Shown in pieces: positions 1 to 8,084 of a stretch of 36,843 nucleotides of DNA. The stretch lies in contig BPHE01000021.1 in the NCBI GenBank assembly GCA_026003395.1, positions 1 through 36,843 of the forward strand, in the 5' to 3' direction. Position 1 is the stretch's first letter. Every line of letters begins with the position of its first letter. The DNA is from Vicingaceae bacterium. GTDB taxonomy: Bacteria; Bacteroidota; Bacteroidia; Flavobacteriales_E; Vicingaceae. The notes beneath the pieces were generated by a model, which worked only from the letters and a program-made list of their open reading frames with translations, ran no database searches and was not told the origin of the DNA. A program made the position numbers and the translations under genes.

Positions 1-869
1 CGTTTGGGAGTGTGATGGAGGGGAGGGGAAAAGATTCTGTAAATTACCGTTACGGCTTTAATGACAAAGAAAAGGTCAATGAAATATACGGTGCGGGAAA
101 TGCTTATGATTTCGGAGCTAGGCTTTATGATGGAAGGGTGGGAAGATGGATGAGTGTTGATGTAAAAAACAAAGTTTCACCAAATTGGTCCCTATATCGC
201 ATGTCATTTGATAATCCCTTAAAATATTATGATCCAGATGGTAATTTTGAGATTCCGATTCACAAAGAAATTACAAAAGAGGCTGCTAAATTTACTAAAC
301 TTACAAATAATCAAATAAAGTTTTTAATTATGGGAGTACAAAATGCCGATATTTTAGGATTTGCTGAAGATTGGCATTTTGATGGACGAAAAAACTTTGC
401 AGAAATTCAAGAAACTTGGAATAAATTAAATACGAGTATAAAAAGTAGAGCTGGTGATTATTACGGTCTTGGAGCTGATCTTCATACAGTCCAAGATTTT
501 TATTCTCACTCCAATTATATAGAACTTTATATACAATATTATAAAGATCAAGGAGGTGATATGTCTAAATTTTCTGCAGAAATGATTCCTTTATATGAAG
601 AAGGTGTAAAAGATGAAAAATTCAGAGAATATTTAGAAAAAAATTTAAGGACAGGTAATTTTGAGTTATTAAATAACGAAAAGATGCCATGGACTAATAA
701 AGAAGATTTAGGAAAAGACTCACATTATGAAATGAATAAAGATTCTAATGAATCAAAACATGGAGGTGAAAAAGTAAATGGCACAGACTTAACATATCAT
801 GAAATAGCAAAAAATGTGTCAATACGTGCAACAATAAAAATCCTGAAAGAGCATGAAAAAAATAATTAA
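1..869 (+). CDS. Rhs-family protein, C-terminal part with HET-C/phospholipase-like toxin tip (5' partial)
   Basis: The frame is open to the window edge (codons from base 3) and the residues before the first GTG (FGSV, then MEGRGK) fit the usual Rhs lead-in to YRYGFN-KE, so the real start lies upstream. Residues 12-78 (counted from the GTG at 12) form the Rhs-associated core: YRYGFNDKEK, YDFGARLYDGRVGRWMSVD, and the DPDGN boundary (bases 231-245). After the boundary the sequence becomes AT-rich and unrelated to the core, as in polymorphic toxins. The tip (residues 79-285) has an early His (H84), WHFDG (121-125) and GADLHTVQDFYSHSN, with H158, D162 and H166 spaced like metal ligands. This resembles fungal and bacterial HET-C proteins and zinc-dependent phospholipase C. 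Known of the family: Rhs tips are delivered effectors. Inferred: membrane-lipid hydrolase toxin. The overlapping downstream membrane protein would be its immunity partner. Confidence 0.8.
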   Translation, partial: FGSVMEGRGKDSVNYRYGFNDKEKVNEIYGAGNAYDFGARLYDGRVGRWMSVDVKNKVSPNWSLYRMSFDNPLKYYDPDGNFEIPIHKEITKEAAKFTKLTNNQIKFLIMGVQNADILGFAEDWHFDGRKNFAEIQETWNKLNTSIKSRAGDYYGLGADLHTVQDFYSHSNYIELYIQYYKDQGGDMSKFSAEMIPLYEEGVKDEKFREYLEKNLRTGNFELLNNEKMPWTNKEDLGKDSHYEMNKDSNESKHGGEKVNGTDLTYHEIAKNVSIRATIKILKEHEKNN

Positions 870-1245
870 AGACAGGTTTGTTTTGTATCTTTCATTGATC
901 TCGATAACTATTATAATAAGTTTTATTATGACATTAATCGGTATTATTGTAAGTCAAAGTCGATTAACTGGTATAAGTTGGGGTATTTCATTTGGTATAA
1001 TAGCTGGGCATTTTTTGTTATGTTTATTTTTACGGTTTGGTTTTATTTTTTCAGTTATTAAAACGATAATTTATTGTATTCTATTGTTGTTTTTGTACTA
1101 TTTTATTTCAAATTATTTTTTTAAAAATTTATTTTTTAATAATAGTAAATTATATATCCCTTTTTATATTTTATCAATAATCATTTCATGGGAAATATCT
1201 TTCTTTTTTGCAAAAAAGCTACAAACAGTCAGAATATCTCTTTAA
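853..1245 (+). CDS. Small four-helix membrane protein, candidate immunity protein of the Rhs tip
   Basis: This 130-residue protein is almost entirely hydrophobic, with four predicted membrane segments at about residues 9-33, 41-63, 65-92 and 99-121 and a Lys-rich N-terminus. I do not recognise a named family. Its ATG lies inside the last codons of the Rhs tip (17-base overlap, 853-869), so the two are translationally coupled. Very low GC matches the toxin tip rather than the flanking genes, suggesting that they moved together. Known of Rhs loci: a cognate immunity gene directly follows the toxin tip. A membrane location would suit protection against an enzyme attacking phospholipids. The role is inferred only from position, overlap and topology. 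Confidence 0.65.
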   Translation: MKKIIKDRFVLYLSLISITIIISFIMTLIGIIVSQSRLTGISWGISFGIIAGHFLLCLFLRFGFIFSVIKTIIYCILLLFLYYFISNYFFKNLFFNNSKLYIPFYILSIIISWEISFFFAKKLQTVRISL

Positions 1246-1378
1246 ATTGTTAATTTATTTTTATTTAAACAAAATCTTGAAAGCCAATCAAAATAATTTA
1301 TGGAATCTTCCAAATAAACTATCTATTGCTTCAAATCAAAAGAAATATCAACACATTGATAAGTAGAAACCCATATAA

Positions 1379-1528
1379 GCCATTTTACCGAAACTCACCT
1401 TCCGCTACGACGCCACCGGCAACCGACTGGAGAAGGAGTATGTCTTGCACTACAAAGACATCTACCTAAGAGACCCGCAGGGAAATGTGATGGCGGTGTA
1501 AAAAACAGAATGGACATTTTTCTGATTT
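1379..1528 (+). pseudogene. Orphan Rhs/YD-repeat core remnant
   Basis: A short GC-rich island in an AT-rich gap. Bases 1391-1501 translate to KLTFRYDATGNRLEKEY, then LHYKDIYLRDPQGNVMAV and a TAA stop. RYDATGNRLEK is a YD repeat, and YLRDPQGNVMAVY is the usual Rhs core text just before the tip-proximal region. The stop falls exactly where a Tyr is expected (TAC/TAT to TAA), and the frame continues KTEWTFF before another stop at 1526-1528. There is no start codon, and an in-frame stop lies just upstream (1376-1378). It is therefore a decayed piece of a second Rhs core, left downstream of the active tip/immunity cassette. The rest of 1246-1719 holds no gene that I can support. Confidence 0.7.
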
Positions 1529-1698
1529 TTTATTTTACTCGTTAAACCAAATTGCTTAATGGTGAAATTTGCCCTAAATTCCACCTTCTCTTAAAAAGTC
1601 AACCCCTTGTCCGACAATTATACATTTTCTGAATGATTATGTCAACCTTAGCAATGAACTTATATTTTACTCTGTTCATGTATAAGTGAAGTTTTTAG

Positions 1699-1706
1699 TA
1701 AGTTTG
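1699..1706 (+). promoter_or_regulatory. Candidate Bacteroidota -7 element upstream of dusB
   Basis: TAAGTTTG matches the Bacteroidota housekeeping -7 consensus TAnnTTTG perfectly and lies 14 bases before the GTG and 26 before the TTG start candidate of dusB. I see no convincing -33 TTG at 19-21 bases upstream, so support rests on the -7 box and position only. Confidence 0.35.
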
Positions 1707-1719
1707 TAATCAATTCAAA

Positions 1720-2757
1720 GTGCTACACGTTTTGGTTAAAATTGGAAACATAATTTTTGAAGATTTTCCCATTTTGCTTGCACCGATGGAAGATGTGAGC
1801 GATCCTCCTTTTCGCCGCTTGTGCAAGATGAATGGTGCCGATATGATGTACACCGAATTCATCTCCTCCGAAGGACTCATTCGTGATGCAGCCAAAAGCA
1901 AACAAAAACTTGATATTTTTGAATACGAGCGTCCCATCGGCGTTCAATTGTTTGGCGGTGATGAAGAAGCCATGGTACAGGCCGCACAAATCGCCGAACA
2001 GGTCAATCCTGATTTGATTGACATCAATTATGGTTGTCCGGTCAAAAAAGTCGTATGCAAAATGGCCGGAGCTGCTTTGTTAAAAGATGTCGACAAAATG
2101 TCGCGGCTTACATCCATGGTTGTCAAAGCCGTAAAACTGCCCGTAACAGTAAAAACCCGACTGGGATGGGATGATAAATCAAAAAATATTCTGGAAGTAG
2201 CTCTTCGCTTACAAGACGTTGGCATCCGTGCTATAACGGTACATGGACGTACGCGCGTTCAAATGTATAAAGGCGAGGCCGACTGGACATTGATCGGAGA
2301 GTTAAAATCTTGTGGAAAAATTTTTATCCCGGTTTTTGGCAACGGTGATGTTGATTCTCCGTTTAAAGCATTGACAATGAAAAACAAATACGGCGTGGAC
2401 GGAATAATGATAGGCAGAGCTTCTATAGGTTATCCCTGGATTTTCAGGGAAGTGAAACATTTTTTAAAAACAGGTAGTCTTTTGCCTCCTCCCACCCTTG
2501 AGGAAAGAATCGAAGCAGTAAAAATGCACCTTGATTTTTCAATTGAATGGAAAGGAGAAAAATTGGGCATATTAGAAATGCGCCGGCACTATGCTAATTA
2601 TTTTAAAGGTTTTCCAAATTTCAAACCTTATCGCATGCGACTTGTCACTTCTAACCTTTACGATGAAATTATTGATACGTTAAATCAAATAAGCCATGAT
2701 TATGCGGGTTTTCAAACTGATTATCCTTACTCCGTGCCTGATACTTTGCATGCATAA
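1720..2757 (+). CDS. dusB: tRNA-dihydrouridine synthase, DusB type
   Basis: This FMN- and NADPH-dependent enzyme reduces specific uridines in the tRNA D-loop to dihydrouridine. The N-terminal LLAPMEDVSDPPFR (residues 19-32) is the flavin-barrel signature. The catalytic Cys is in INYGCPVKKV (C106). KTRLGW and ITVHGRTRVQMYKGEADW follow, then GNGDV and GIMIGRASIGYPWIF for phosphate/FMN binding, and a helical tRNA-binding C-terminus. 345 residues is typical. The listed GTG start is uncertain: relatives usually begin MVKIGN, which here would be the TTG at 1732. The 3' end overlaps the start of the CotH-family gene by 62 bases. The gene is housekeeping, and nothing suggests transfer despite the adjacent Rhs cassette. 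Confidence 0.93.
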   Translation: MLHVLVKIGNIIFEDFPILLAPMEDVSDPPFRRLCKMNGADMMYTEFISSEGLIRDAAKSKQKLDIFEYERPIGVQLFGGDEEAMVQAAQIAEQVNPDLIDINYGCPVKKVVCKMAGAALLKDVDKMSRLTSMVVKAVKLPVTVKTRLGWDDKSKNILEVALRLQDVGIRAITVHGRTRVQMYKGEADWTLIGELKSCGKIFIPVFGNGDVDSPFKALTMKNKYGVDGIMIGRASIGYPWIFREVKHFLKTGSLLPPPTLEERIEAVKMHLDFSIEWKGEKLGILEMRRHYANYFKGFPNFKPYRMRLVTSNLYDEIIDTLNQISHDYAGFQTDYPYSVPDTLHA

Positions 2758-4915
2758 CAGGATTTGCTCTCAATCTACCCATCATTGGGAAACAGCCGTT
2801 TATGCCTATGACTATTGGAAATACCTTGTACCTTCAGCCAATGTTGACCCTGATTGGGACACATTGGGTTTCAATGACTCTTCCTGGAATACGGGGAAAG
2901 GCGGTTTTGGTTATGGTGACAATGATGACTCGACCATTGTGCCAAATGGTACTTGGAGCGTATATACACGGATAATTTTTAACGTGCCTGATACCTCCAA
3001 AATCACCAAAGCCGTTTTATCGGTCGATTTTGACGATGCTTTTGTTGCATACATCAATGGTGTGGAAGTTGCTCGGTCAAATATAGGAATGCCGCAAGTA
3101 CCCCCGAATTACAATCAACCTGCCGGCGGTTTGCACGAGGCACAAATGTATCAAGGCGGCTTACCGGACAATTATATTATTCCCAAAACGGATTTATCCG
3201 GTTTTCTCAAAAATGGCAACAATGTTTTGGCCATTTCCTATCACAATGAAAGCAATACTTCTTCCGATTTAAGCGGTATTGCTTATCTGCATTTCGGCAT
3301 CAGCGACAATTCCCAATTTTTTGGGCCAACTCCTTCATGGTTTATCCCACCTGTATCACTTGATTCATTTAACCTTCCTTTATTAATTATCAACACCAAC
3401 AATCAAAACATTGTGCAATACACTACCATAACCGCCGATATGGGAGTAATCGACAATTATCCTTTTTACAATCACCCCAATGACCCTTTCAATAATTACA
3501 ACGGTAAAATTGGCATTCGCATCCGTGGGTCTTCATCAGCATCTATGTTTCCCAAAAAAGGATACAAAATAGAAACCCGCAACTTGCTTGGCAATCCCAT
3601 AGATGTCCATTTACTTGGTTTTCCGGCCGAGAGCGACTGGATATTGCATAATCCCTACAGCGATAAAACATTGATGAGAAATGCATTGATCTACCGTTTG
3701 ATGAATAAAATGGGACGGTATGCCACAAGAACCAGGTTTTGCGAACTGTTTATCAATGGTGAATATATGGGGGTGTATGTGTTTGAAGAAAAAATCAAAA
3801 GGGATAAAAATCGTGTAGACATTGCCAAACTTCTCCCACAAGACACTACCGGCAACGAACTAACGGGCGGATATATTTTGAAAATCGACAAATTCACCGG
3901 TAATTCATATCCCGGCTGGACGTCCAACTACACCGCCCCACCCGGAAATGGTATTATAAAATTTCAATATCATGACCCGGAGGAACCTGAATTGCACCCA
4001 TTACAAAAACAATACATTCAGGAATATGTCGACAGCTTTGAAACCGCATTGGCCGGACCTAATTTTTCGCATCCTCAGTTGGGTTTCAGAAAATATGCCG
4101 ATGAGTTTTCGTTTATTGATTTCTTCATAGCCAATGAAATTACCAAAAATGTTGACGGCTACCGGTTAAGTACATTTTTTTATAAGGACCGCAATTCAAA
4201 TGACCCTCGTATACATATGGGACCCATCTGGGATTTTAATTTAGGATTTGGCAATGCCAACTATTGTGCGGGGGGAGATACTACCGAATGGGCCTATTTG
4301 TTTAATTATATCTGTGGTTCACAAATTCCGTTTTGGTGGGAACGTCTGATGCAAGACACCATTTTTGTTAACAACCTGAAATGCCGCTGGTTAGAATTGC
4401 GAAATTCAGTGCTGCATACAGACAGTGTTTTGGGCTTGATAGATTCTGCCATCAATGTTTTAGGTCCGGCCATAGAACGTGAATTTTATCGCTGGCCTCG
4501 ATTAGGCACTTATGTCTGGCCCAACAATTACGTCGGTCAAACCTATCAAGACGAAATTAATTATCTGAAAAACTGGATCATTAAACGCCTGACATGGATA
4601 GATATGCATTTGCCCGGTGAATGTCATTTGCCGGGAGATTTAACCTCATCAGAAAAATACATTCCCCAAGACAATGATTTTTATCTTTTCCCTAACCCTT
4701 GCCGAAATTATCTCAATATTATGCTGCCGGCCAACGGACAATATCATCTGAAAATATTATCGATATCCGGACAAATGATCAAGGAAATACAGCTGAATTA
4801 TGGACAGGCATTGATCGACCTCTCATCTGTTCCTTCCGGAGTTTATTTTATTACCTATCAAAATCTTAATAACCCGGCTATTTTCGGAAATTTCAAATTC
4901 GTAAAAATTGAATAA
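2696..4915 (+). CDS. Secreted CotH-family protein with T9SS type A sorting domain
   Basis: 739 residues. The N-terminus (about 1-26) is a signal peptide (hydrophobic LIILTPCLILCM, then SQ). The start may be 2696 or the in-frame ATG at 2702; both lie inside dusB, but the signal peptide needs them. Residues ~30-200 look like a beta-sandwich binding domain (PDWDTLGFNDSSW, YINGVEVAR). Residues ~225-620 are the CotH domain: IRIRGSSSASMFPKKGYK, LLGFPAESDWILHNPYSDKT, LMRNALIYRL, FEEKIKRDKNRVDIAKL, GGYILKIDK, GPIWDFNLGFGNANY. CotH proteins are atypical protein-kinase-fold proteins; the substrate here is unknown. The last ~75 residues (FYLFPNPCRNYLNI to FKFVKIE) form a type A C-terminal sorting domain, so the protein should cross the outer membrane by T9SS and be anchored or released. 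It ends just before a GC hairpin. Confidence 0.88.
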   Translation: MIMRVFKLIILTPCLILCMHNRICSQSTHHWETAVYAYDYWKYLVPSANVDPDWDTLGFNDSSWNTGKGGFGYGDNDDSTIVPNGTWSVYTRIIFNVPDTSKITKAVLSVDFDDAFVAYINGVEVARSNIGMPQVPPNYNQPAGGLHEAQMYQGGLPDNYIIPKTDLSGFLKNGNNVLAISYHNESNTSSDLSGIAYLHFGISDNSQFFGPTPSWFIPPVSLDSFNLPLLIINTNNQNIVQYTTITADMGVIDNYPFYNHPNDPFNNYNGKIGIRIRGSSSASMFPKKGYKIETRNLLGNPIDVHLLGFPAESDWILHNPYSDKTLMRNALIYRLMNKMGRYATRTRFCELFINGEYMGVYVFEEKIKRDKNRVDIAKLLPQDTTGNELTGGYILKIDKFTGNSYPGWTSNYTAPPGNGIIKFQYHDPEEPELHPLQKQYIQEYVDSFETALAGPNFSHPQLGFRKYADEFSFIDFFIANEITKNVDGYRLSTFFYKDRNSNDPRIHMGPIWDFNLGFGNANYCAGGDTTEWAYLFNYICGSQIPFWWERLMQDTIFVNNLKCRWLELRNSVLHTDSVLGLIDSAINVLGPAIEREFYRWPRLGTYVWPNNYVGQTYQDEINYLKNWIIKRLTWIDMHLPGECHLPGDLTSSEKYIPQDNDFYLFPNPCRNYLNIMLPANGQYHLKILSISGQMIKEIQLNYGQALIDLSSVPSGVYFITYQNLNNPAIFGNFKFVKIE

Positions 4916-4937
4916 AAAAACGGGGCAAATTGCCCCG
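4914..4937. terminator. Hairpin terminator, left copy
   Basis: CGGGGCAAATTGCCCCG (4921-4937) is a near-perfect inverted repeat preceded by seven A on the plus strand. Read on the minus strand it is a GC stem followed by a T-run, the classic intrinsic terminator form. Before the IS inserted, it would have served the minus-strand transporter gene at 7074-7988 as well as marking the end of the CotH-family gene. This copy is part of the 42-bp direct repeat. Confidence 0.75.
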
Positions 4938-4956
4938 CTGCCAAATTATTAAACCT
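4915..4956 (+). repeat. 42-bp direct repeat flanking the IS, left copy (target-site duplication)
   Basis: Six A, the 17-base hairpin and CTGCCAAATTATTAAACCT are identical to 6922-6963. The copy abuts the left inverted repeat of the IS with no gap. IS1634-type elements are known for long, variable target duplications, so this is best read as a target-site duplication. Confidence 0.85.
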
Positions 4957-4974
4957 CTTGACTTTGACACTTTC
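4957..4974 (+). repeat. IS left terminal inverted repeat
   Basis: CTTGACTTTGACACTTTC, perfect 18-bp partner of 6904-6921. Confidence 0.9.
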
Positions 4975-5174
4975 AGATGGTTTTTTAAACCGTTCAATTT
5001 CTTAATTCCTTGATTTTTTGGCGTTTTAAGTTTTTATTAATTCCTTTTTCAAATTATTTGTAGTGCGAATTATGTTAAAAAATATTAAAAATAATTTTTA
5101 ACAATTAATTGTTATACAAAACTTAAAAAATTTTTATCATCTTTGTAAATAAAATAACTTAGTCCGAAACAATT

Positions 5175-6848
5175 ATGGCATTCTTCAAGTTCGATAAAAA
5201 ACCCCAAGGCACTTACATCCGTATCGTTGAAAGCTATCGCCCCAACAAAAACTCTACACCTCGACACAAAACCCTTCTTACACTTGGCAAAGTAGAGGAC
5301 ATTGATGTCCAAAAATTTGTTGCCCTCATCGCCCGCATCTGCCAAATCAAAGGCATTCCAATGCCTGCCGAACTTGAAAACGTCTCTATTCATCACATCC
5401 AAGAGACAGCACGGCTTCAATACGGCATCATCGCCATTATTCGCTGTCTGTTCAAAGTTTTTCAATTAGATAAATTTCTCGCTTCTATCCAAACATCTTC
5501 TAAAACACAATTCTCTATTACTGACATTTTGGAACTGATGGTAGCCGACCGCATGCTGATGCCCTGCAGCAAATTGGCTTCATATCATCGTCAAACCGAG
5601 TATTTACAACACATTCCGCATACTCAAAAACAAACACATGCTTTGCAGCATTTTTACAGGACATTAGATGTCTTGGCAGACAACGAAGATGCGTTGAAAG
5701 AGCATTTGTTTAAGGTGCAAAGAAACTTATTCAGCGACGAATTGGAAGTGGTGTTTTATGATGTAACGACCTTGTATTTTGAGAGCGAGCAAGAAGACGA
5801 ACTTCGCAAGAAGGGGTATAGCAAGGATCATCGTCCGCACAAAACGCAAATTGTATTGGGCGTGTTGGTGGATGGTTTGCGGAATCCTTTAACATATCAC
5901 ATTTATGAAGGCAATCAATTTGAAGGACACACGATGGAGAAGGCAATAGAAGATATGAAAAACAAGTATGGCGTGAGCCGGATGGTAGTAGTGGCAGACA
6001 GCGGAATGATGAGCAAGCAGAACATTGAGATGTTGAAAAAATTTGAAGGTGTGGAATACATCATTGGTGAGCCGCTCAAACGCTTGACGGAAAAAGTGGT
6101 TGAAAAGCTAATAGAAAGCCATCAAGAAGATTACAAAGCGTTGGAAATAAAAGAGAAAAGAGAGGATGGAGAAATTGAAGAAAAGGTGTTGTGGAAAGAA
6201 ATAGAAGAAGGCGGCAAGCGAATCATAGCGACATACAGCGAGCGTCGTGCGGCACGAGACAAAAAGAAACGGGAAGAAGAGATGAGAGAAGCACAGGCAT
6301 TGGTAGAAAACATTGCCCAATTAAAGCAAAAAATGAAGCGGGGCAAAGGATTGAAATGGATAAAGTCAGAAGGCAGCGAAGAGATAAATTATGCGATAGA
6401 TAAAGAGAAAGCAGAAAAGATGGCCAGGTATGACGGATGGAAAGCAATAGCCACGAACAGCGAAATACCTGCGGAAGAAGCGATAAAGCGATATCATGAA
6501 TTATTTGAAGTGGAGCATTTTTTCAGGGCGATGAAGAGCGAGATGATGATACGCCCGATATATCATTGGACGCCGAAGAGAATAAGAGGTCATGTAGCGA
6601 TGTGTTTTGTGAGTTATTTATTTTTGAATTACATCAGGATAAAGACAGGCGAGAGTTACGGAGCGATAAAAGAAGGGATAAGGAGCATGGAAGTATCAGA
6701 GATAAAAGATAAGAAAAACGGAGGGATGTATTACTTGAAAGGGAATATCAACGATACAGGCAAAAAAATACTGAAAACACTTGGAATAAAAGAGATAGAG
6801 AAAGATGTTATTGAGATAAAAGAGATGGAAAAATACATACAGGAATAG
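5175..6848 (+). CDS. IS1634-family (IS4-like DDE) transposase
   Basis: 557 residues, full length for the family. It cuts and joins the ends of its own element. The N-terminal domain (1-190) includes the characteristic opening YIRIVESYR..., a helix-turn-helix-like DNA-binding region. The catalytic core carries a first Asp in VVFYDVTTLYFES (D196), a second in VVVADSGMMS (D275) and a Glu in the FEVEHFFRAMKSE stretch (probably E447), followed by a final helical segment. Between the second Asp and Glu lies the long insertion typical of IS4-like transposases (about residues 300-430, rich in Lys and Glu). The ATG at 5175 gives the expected N-terminus. The 200 bases before it inside the element are AT-rich. 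The sequence shows no frameshift or stop, so it is probably functional. Confidence 0.92.
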   Translation: MAFFKFDKKPQGTYIRIVESYRPNKNSTPRHKTLLTLGKVEDIDVQKFVALIARICQIKGIPMPAELENVSIHHIQETARLQYGIIAIIRCLFKVFQLDKFLASIQTSSKTQFSITDILELMVADRMLMPCSKLASYHRQTEYLQHIPHTQKQTHALQHFYRTLDVLADNEDALKEHLFKVQRNLFSDELEVVFYDVTTLYFESEQEDELRKKGYSKDHRPHKTQIVLGVLVDGLRNPLTYHIYEGNQFEGHTMEKAIEDMKNKYGVSRMVVVADSGMMSKQNIEMLKKFEGVEYIIGEPLKRLTEKVVEKLIESHQEDYKALEIKEKREDGEIEEKVLWKEIEEGGKRIIATYSERRAARDKKKREEEMREAQALVENIAQLKQKMKRGKGLKWIKSEGSEEINYAIDKEKAEKMARYDGWKAIATNSEIPAEEAIKRYHELFEVEHFFRAMKSEMMIRPIYHWTPKRIRGHVAMCFVSYLFLNYIRIKTGESYGAIKEGIRSMEVSEIKDKKNGGMYYLKGNINDTGKKILKTLGIKEIEKDVIEIKEMEKYIQE

Positions 6849-6903
6849 AAATGTAGTGCACAGCAAAAAATAATGATTGCTGATTATCAATTACTTAACA
6901 TTA

Positions 6904-6921
6904 GAAAGTGTCAAAGTCAAG
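6904..6921 (-). repeat. IS right terminal inverted repeat
   Basis: GAAAGTGTCAAAGTCAAG, exact reverse complement of 4957-4974. Confidence 0.9.
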
Positions 6922-6944
6922 AAAAAACGGGGCAAATTGCCCCG
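6922..6944. terminator. Hairpin terminator, right copy
   Basis: Second copy of the CGGGGCAAATTGCCCCG hairpin, again with an A-run on its left, so it is a canonical stem plus T-run on the minus strand. It lies about 130 bases downstream of the minus-strand EamA transporter gene and would end its transcript. It could also separate the transposase transcript from that gene. Confidence 0.75.
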
Positions 6945-6963
6945 CTGCCAAATTATTAAACCT
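6922..6963 (+). repeat. 42-bp direct repeat flanking the IS, right copy (target-site duplication)
   Basis: Identical over 42 bases to 4915-4956. It starts directly after the right inverted repeat; homology ends at 6964, where the left side continues into the IS. Confidence 0.85.
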
Positions 6964-7073
6964 TTTAAAACCTATCTCTATCTAAAATCGTCTTTAAGCT
7001 TAACAATGTAAAATTAAATACTGTACAATTGCCTTTTTCCCTTTTTAACATTTCATTAACAAGAAAATCTTTA

Positions 7074-7988
7074 TCAATCTGTTGCTTTATTGAATGAACC
7101 GGTTGCGAGAACAACTCCTGTTATGACAATCAATCCCAAAAGGATTTTTGATATTGTAAGAAAATCTTTGCCCATAGTCACGGCTATCCATCCGGCCAAT
7201 AATGGTTGTGAATAAATATATACCGCAACTACCGAAGAACTTACATACCTCAACGCCGTTAAGTTTAAGAAATAGGCCAGCACAGTTGTGCCCAACACTA
7301 CAAACACAGTCTCTGCCAAAATGACTGATGGCATGCTATGCCATTGAATCATACCGAACTCCCTCCATCCTGCTATTGAAACAGGAATCAACCCAAACAA
7401 GAAAACCCATTTCACCACAGTCAAAGGATGGTATTTTATCATCAACGGACGTGTAATTACCAAAAATACGGCATAACTGGCAGCATTCAAAAATATCATC
7501 AAATCACCCCAAGGATTGCTGACCGACAAAGTAGATTTTGACGAATTCAATATAAGCCCACCTGCACCAACAAAGCCAAGAATGATACCTGTTATTTTCC
7601 GCGCACTTATTGATGTTTTTCTTATTAAAGCAGAAAAAATCAACACCAATACCGGAGTAAAAATCATCAGAACGGAAGCATTGATTGGACTTGTCAGGTT
7701 TAAACCTGCAAAGAAAAACAATTGATTGATGGCTACGCCGGTAATTCCTCCCCAAAACAGCAATTTAAAATCTTTTTTCTCAACTTTTTCTTTTACGCCC
7801 AAACTTAATATCCAAAAACAAACAGTTGCCACCGAAACTCTCAGAAATATAAAGCCAAACGGGCGAATAAAGTCAGGCATTACATCTTTTGCCACCGAAT
7901 AATTGATGGCGTAAATAAGATTTGCCGACAGCAACATTATATGTGGAGTCCATTTCTTCAAGGAATGTTTATTTTTAATTGTCGGCAA
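7074..7988 (-). CDS. EamA/DMT-superfamily transporter
   Basis: 304 residues with about ten hydrophobic segments arranged as two EamA halves (roughly 17-147 and 163-297). The first half begins with LLSANLIYAINYSVAKD, a typical EamA opening; the second has SYAVFLVITRPL and closes with a long hydrophobic helix. Proteins of this superfamily export or import metabolites such as amino acids or nucleobases across the inner membrane; the substrate cannot be read from sequence. The start is a TTG: an in-frame stop lies two codons upstream and the next Met (residue 18) is already at the edge of the first helix. It is transcribed towards the hairpin at 6922-6944. Confidence 0.85.
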   Translation of the reverse strand: MPTIKNKHSLKKWTPHIMLLSANLIYAINYSVAKDVMPDFIRPFGFIFLRVSVATVCFWILSLGVKEKVEKKDFKLLFWGGITGVAINQLFFFAGLNLTSPINASVLMIFTPVLVLIFSALIRKTSISARKITGIILGFVGAGGLILNSSKSTLSVSNPWGDLMIFLNAASYAVFLVITRPLMIKYHPLTVVKWVFLFGLIPVSIAGWREFGMIQWHSMPSVILAETVFVVLGTTVLAYFLNLTALRYVSSSVVAVYIYSQPLLAGWIAVTMGKDFLTISKILLGLIVITGVVLATGSFNKATD

Positions 7989-8084
7989 AAATCATAAAAA
8001 ACACTATTGTAGTTGTTTGGCAACAATGATATTCTTAAAAAAAGTATAATAGGAATAAACAAAACCTTTGTCCGGCTAAATTGT

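Larger units (their letters stand above)
4957..6921 (+). mobile_element. IS1634-like insertion sequence, complete, 1965 bp
   Basis: The element is bounded by perfect 18-bp inverted repeats, CTTGACTTTGACACTTTC (4957-4974) and its exact reverse complement (6904-6921), and contains one transposase gene. Outside each end lies the same 42-bp sequence. The first base inside each inverted repeat already mismatches, which fixes the ends. The open transposase frame, perfect ends and perfect flanking repeats point to a recent insertion. It sits between the convergent CotH-family and EamA genes and interrupts neither. Confidence 0.9.

Noticed and set aside
4915-6963. 42-bp direct repeats as phage or integrative-element attachment sites
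   Set aside because: Enclosed DNA is a single transposase with perfect terminal inverted repeats and no integrase, so a target-site duplication explains them.
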